A stretch of 64,000 bases of DNA. It comes from Corella eumyota. Lineage: Eukaryota; Chordata; Ascidiacea; Phlebobranchia; Corellidae. The stretch lies in contig OY720097.1 in NCBI GenBank assembly GCA_963082875.1, forward strand, positions 16,562,501 to 16,626,500. The letters are read 5' to 3'. Within the stretch, counting starts at the first letter, position 1, and the number at the start of each line of letters is the position of its first letter. The notes under the pieces were generated by a model. It was given only the letters and a program-made list of their open reading frames with translations, did no database searches and was not told where the DNA came from. A program made the position numbers and the translations under genes. Shown piece after piece: positions 63,481 to 64,000 of this stretch.

Positions 63481-64000
63481 GTAAGTTTACTCACTGAGTT
63501 CCATTTTGTGTTTAAAGAGATTGGGTTAATACAAATTTTTCATAAAATAAATGAATAATTAAAAAGTGGGAAATAGCATTGGTTTTGTGATATTAAAACC
63601 AAACAATAACAAACTTTAAATTCAAGTATATATATAAATTTTAAAATTTTATTTTAAATTTTATTTCTACTAAATAACGCATGCTAAATTATTACTTAAA
63701 AATAACAGTTATGTATCAATTTTAAAACAATATTTGCAGAATATTTTTAAAAACAATGAACCACATTAATCTTGATTACCCACTAGATAACTTTTTTAAA
63801 AAAAAGAGAGACTCGATGACATACAGACAAGGTTTTTGACGTAATAGGACACCGAAAAATAACTCAAAGTCAGATGGCCAATAGTTTCGTTGTGACCCCG
63901 GGCTATAAATGTCTTCCAAAAAGCCACTCAACCATTAAAATATGCTCTTTAGTTACTAAGAATGATAATCGACGCTGCAATTTAACTGTGAAACGATACA

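Larger units (their letters stand above)
62344..64000. other. TCF/LEF intron continuing beyond the right edge
   Basis: No minus-strand exon matching the TCF N-terminus (beta-catenin-binding domain) was found here, so upstream exons should lie outside the window. It contains a pair of overlapping palindromes and one plus-strand exon-like island, described separately. Confidence 0.5.

Overview
This window looks like nuclear DNA of an animal with a compact, AT-rich genome: coding exons of about 50-600 bp, GT-AG introns and poly-A-rich spacers. Five multi-exon or candidate protein genes can be assembled by joining splice sites in phase. The best guess is an ascidian tunicate of the Ciona type. 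Reasons are a single invertebrate-style TCF/LEF gene with an HMG box followed by a C-clamp, dense small genes and overall texture. The species is inferred, not proven. No rRNA, CRISPR, prokaryotic operon, retrovirus-like or capsid-bearing element was recognised.

Layout. (1) 303-3742, plus strand: the C-terminal two thirds of an ArfGAP2/3-type protein, eight exons, with no GAP zinc-finger domain in the window. (2) 4295-7360, minus strand: a complete ten-exon UNC93A-like membrane protein (610 codons), convergent with the ArfGAP gene. (3) 9065-26326: a 17.3-kb satellite array of about 55 copies of a ~312-bp AT-rich monomer, arranged in two domains with different higher-order repeats (8 monomers on the left, 14 on the right). 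The array has tRNA-like sequences on both sides, and diverged flanking sequences that match each other in inverted orientation. (4) 26815-27832: a ~1-kb terminal-inverted-repeat element with TA ends and an internal ~124-bp tandem repeat. (5) 27895-28397, minus: a small unrecognised basic protein in two pieces. (6) 28771-32341, minus: a five-exon divergent class-A-like GPCR (462 aa). (7) 34298-34786, plus: a three-exon secreted peptide with 12 cysteines (106 aa). (8) 36056-62343 and beyond the right edge, minus: twelve exons of a TCF/LEF Wnt effector (625 codons in the window, N-terminal beta-catenin-binding exon(s) not seen), with a 20.7-kb intron.

The genes are unrelated in function: vesicle-coat regulation (ArfGAP), a transporter-like membrane protein (UNC93), a receptor, a secreted peptide and a transcription factor. 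The most unusual content is non-coding. It comprises the satellite with its higher-order structure and a repeated CACGTG/CCAAT box, the inverted-repeat element, the strong excess of the palindrome TGACGTCA across the single-copy DNA, and the very long TCF intron with a few exon-like islands.
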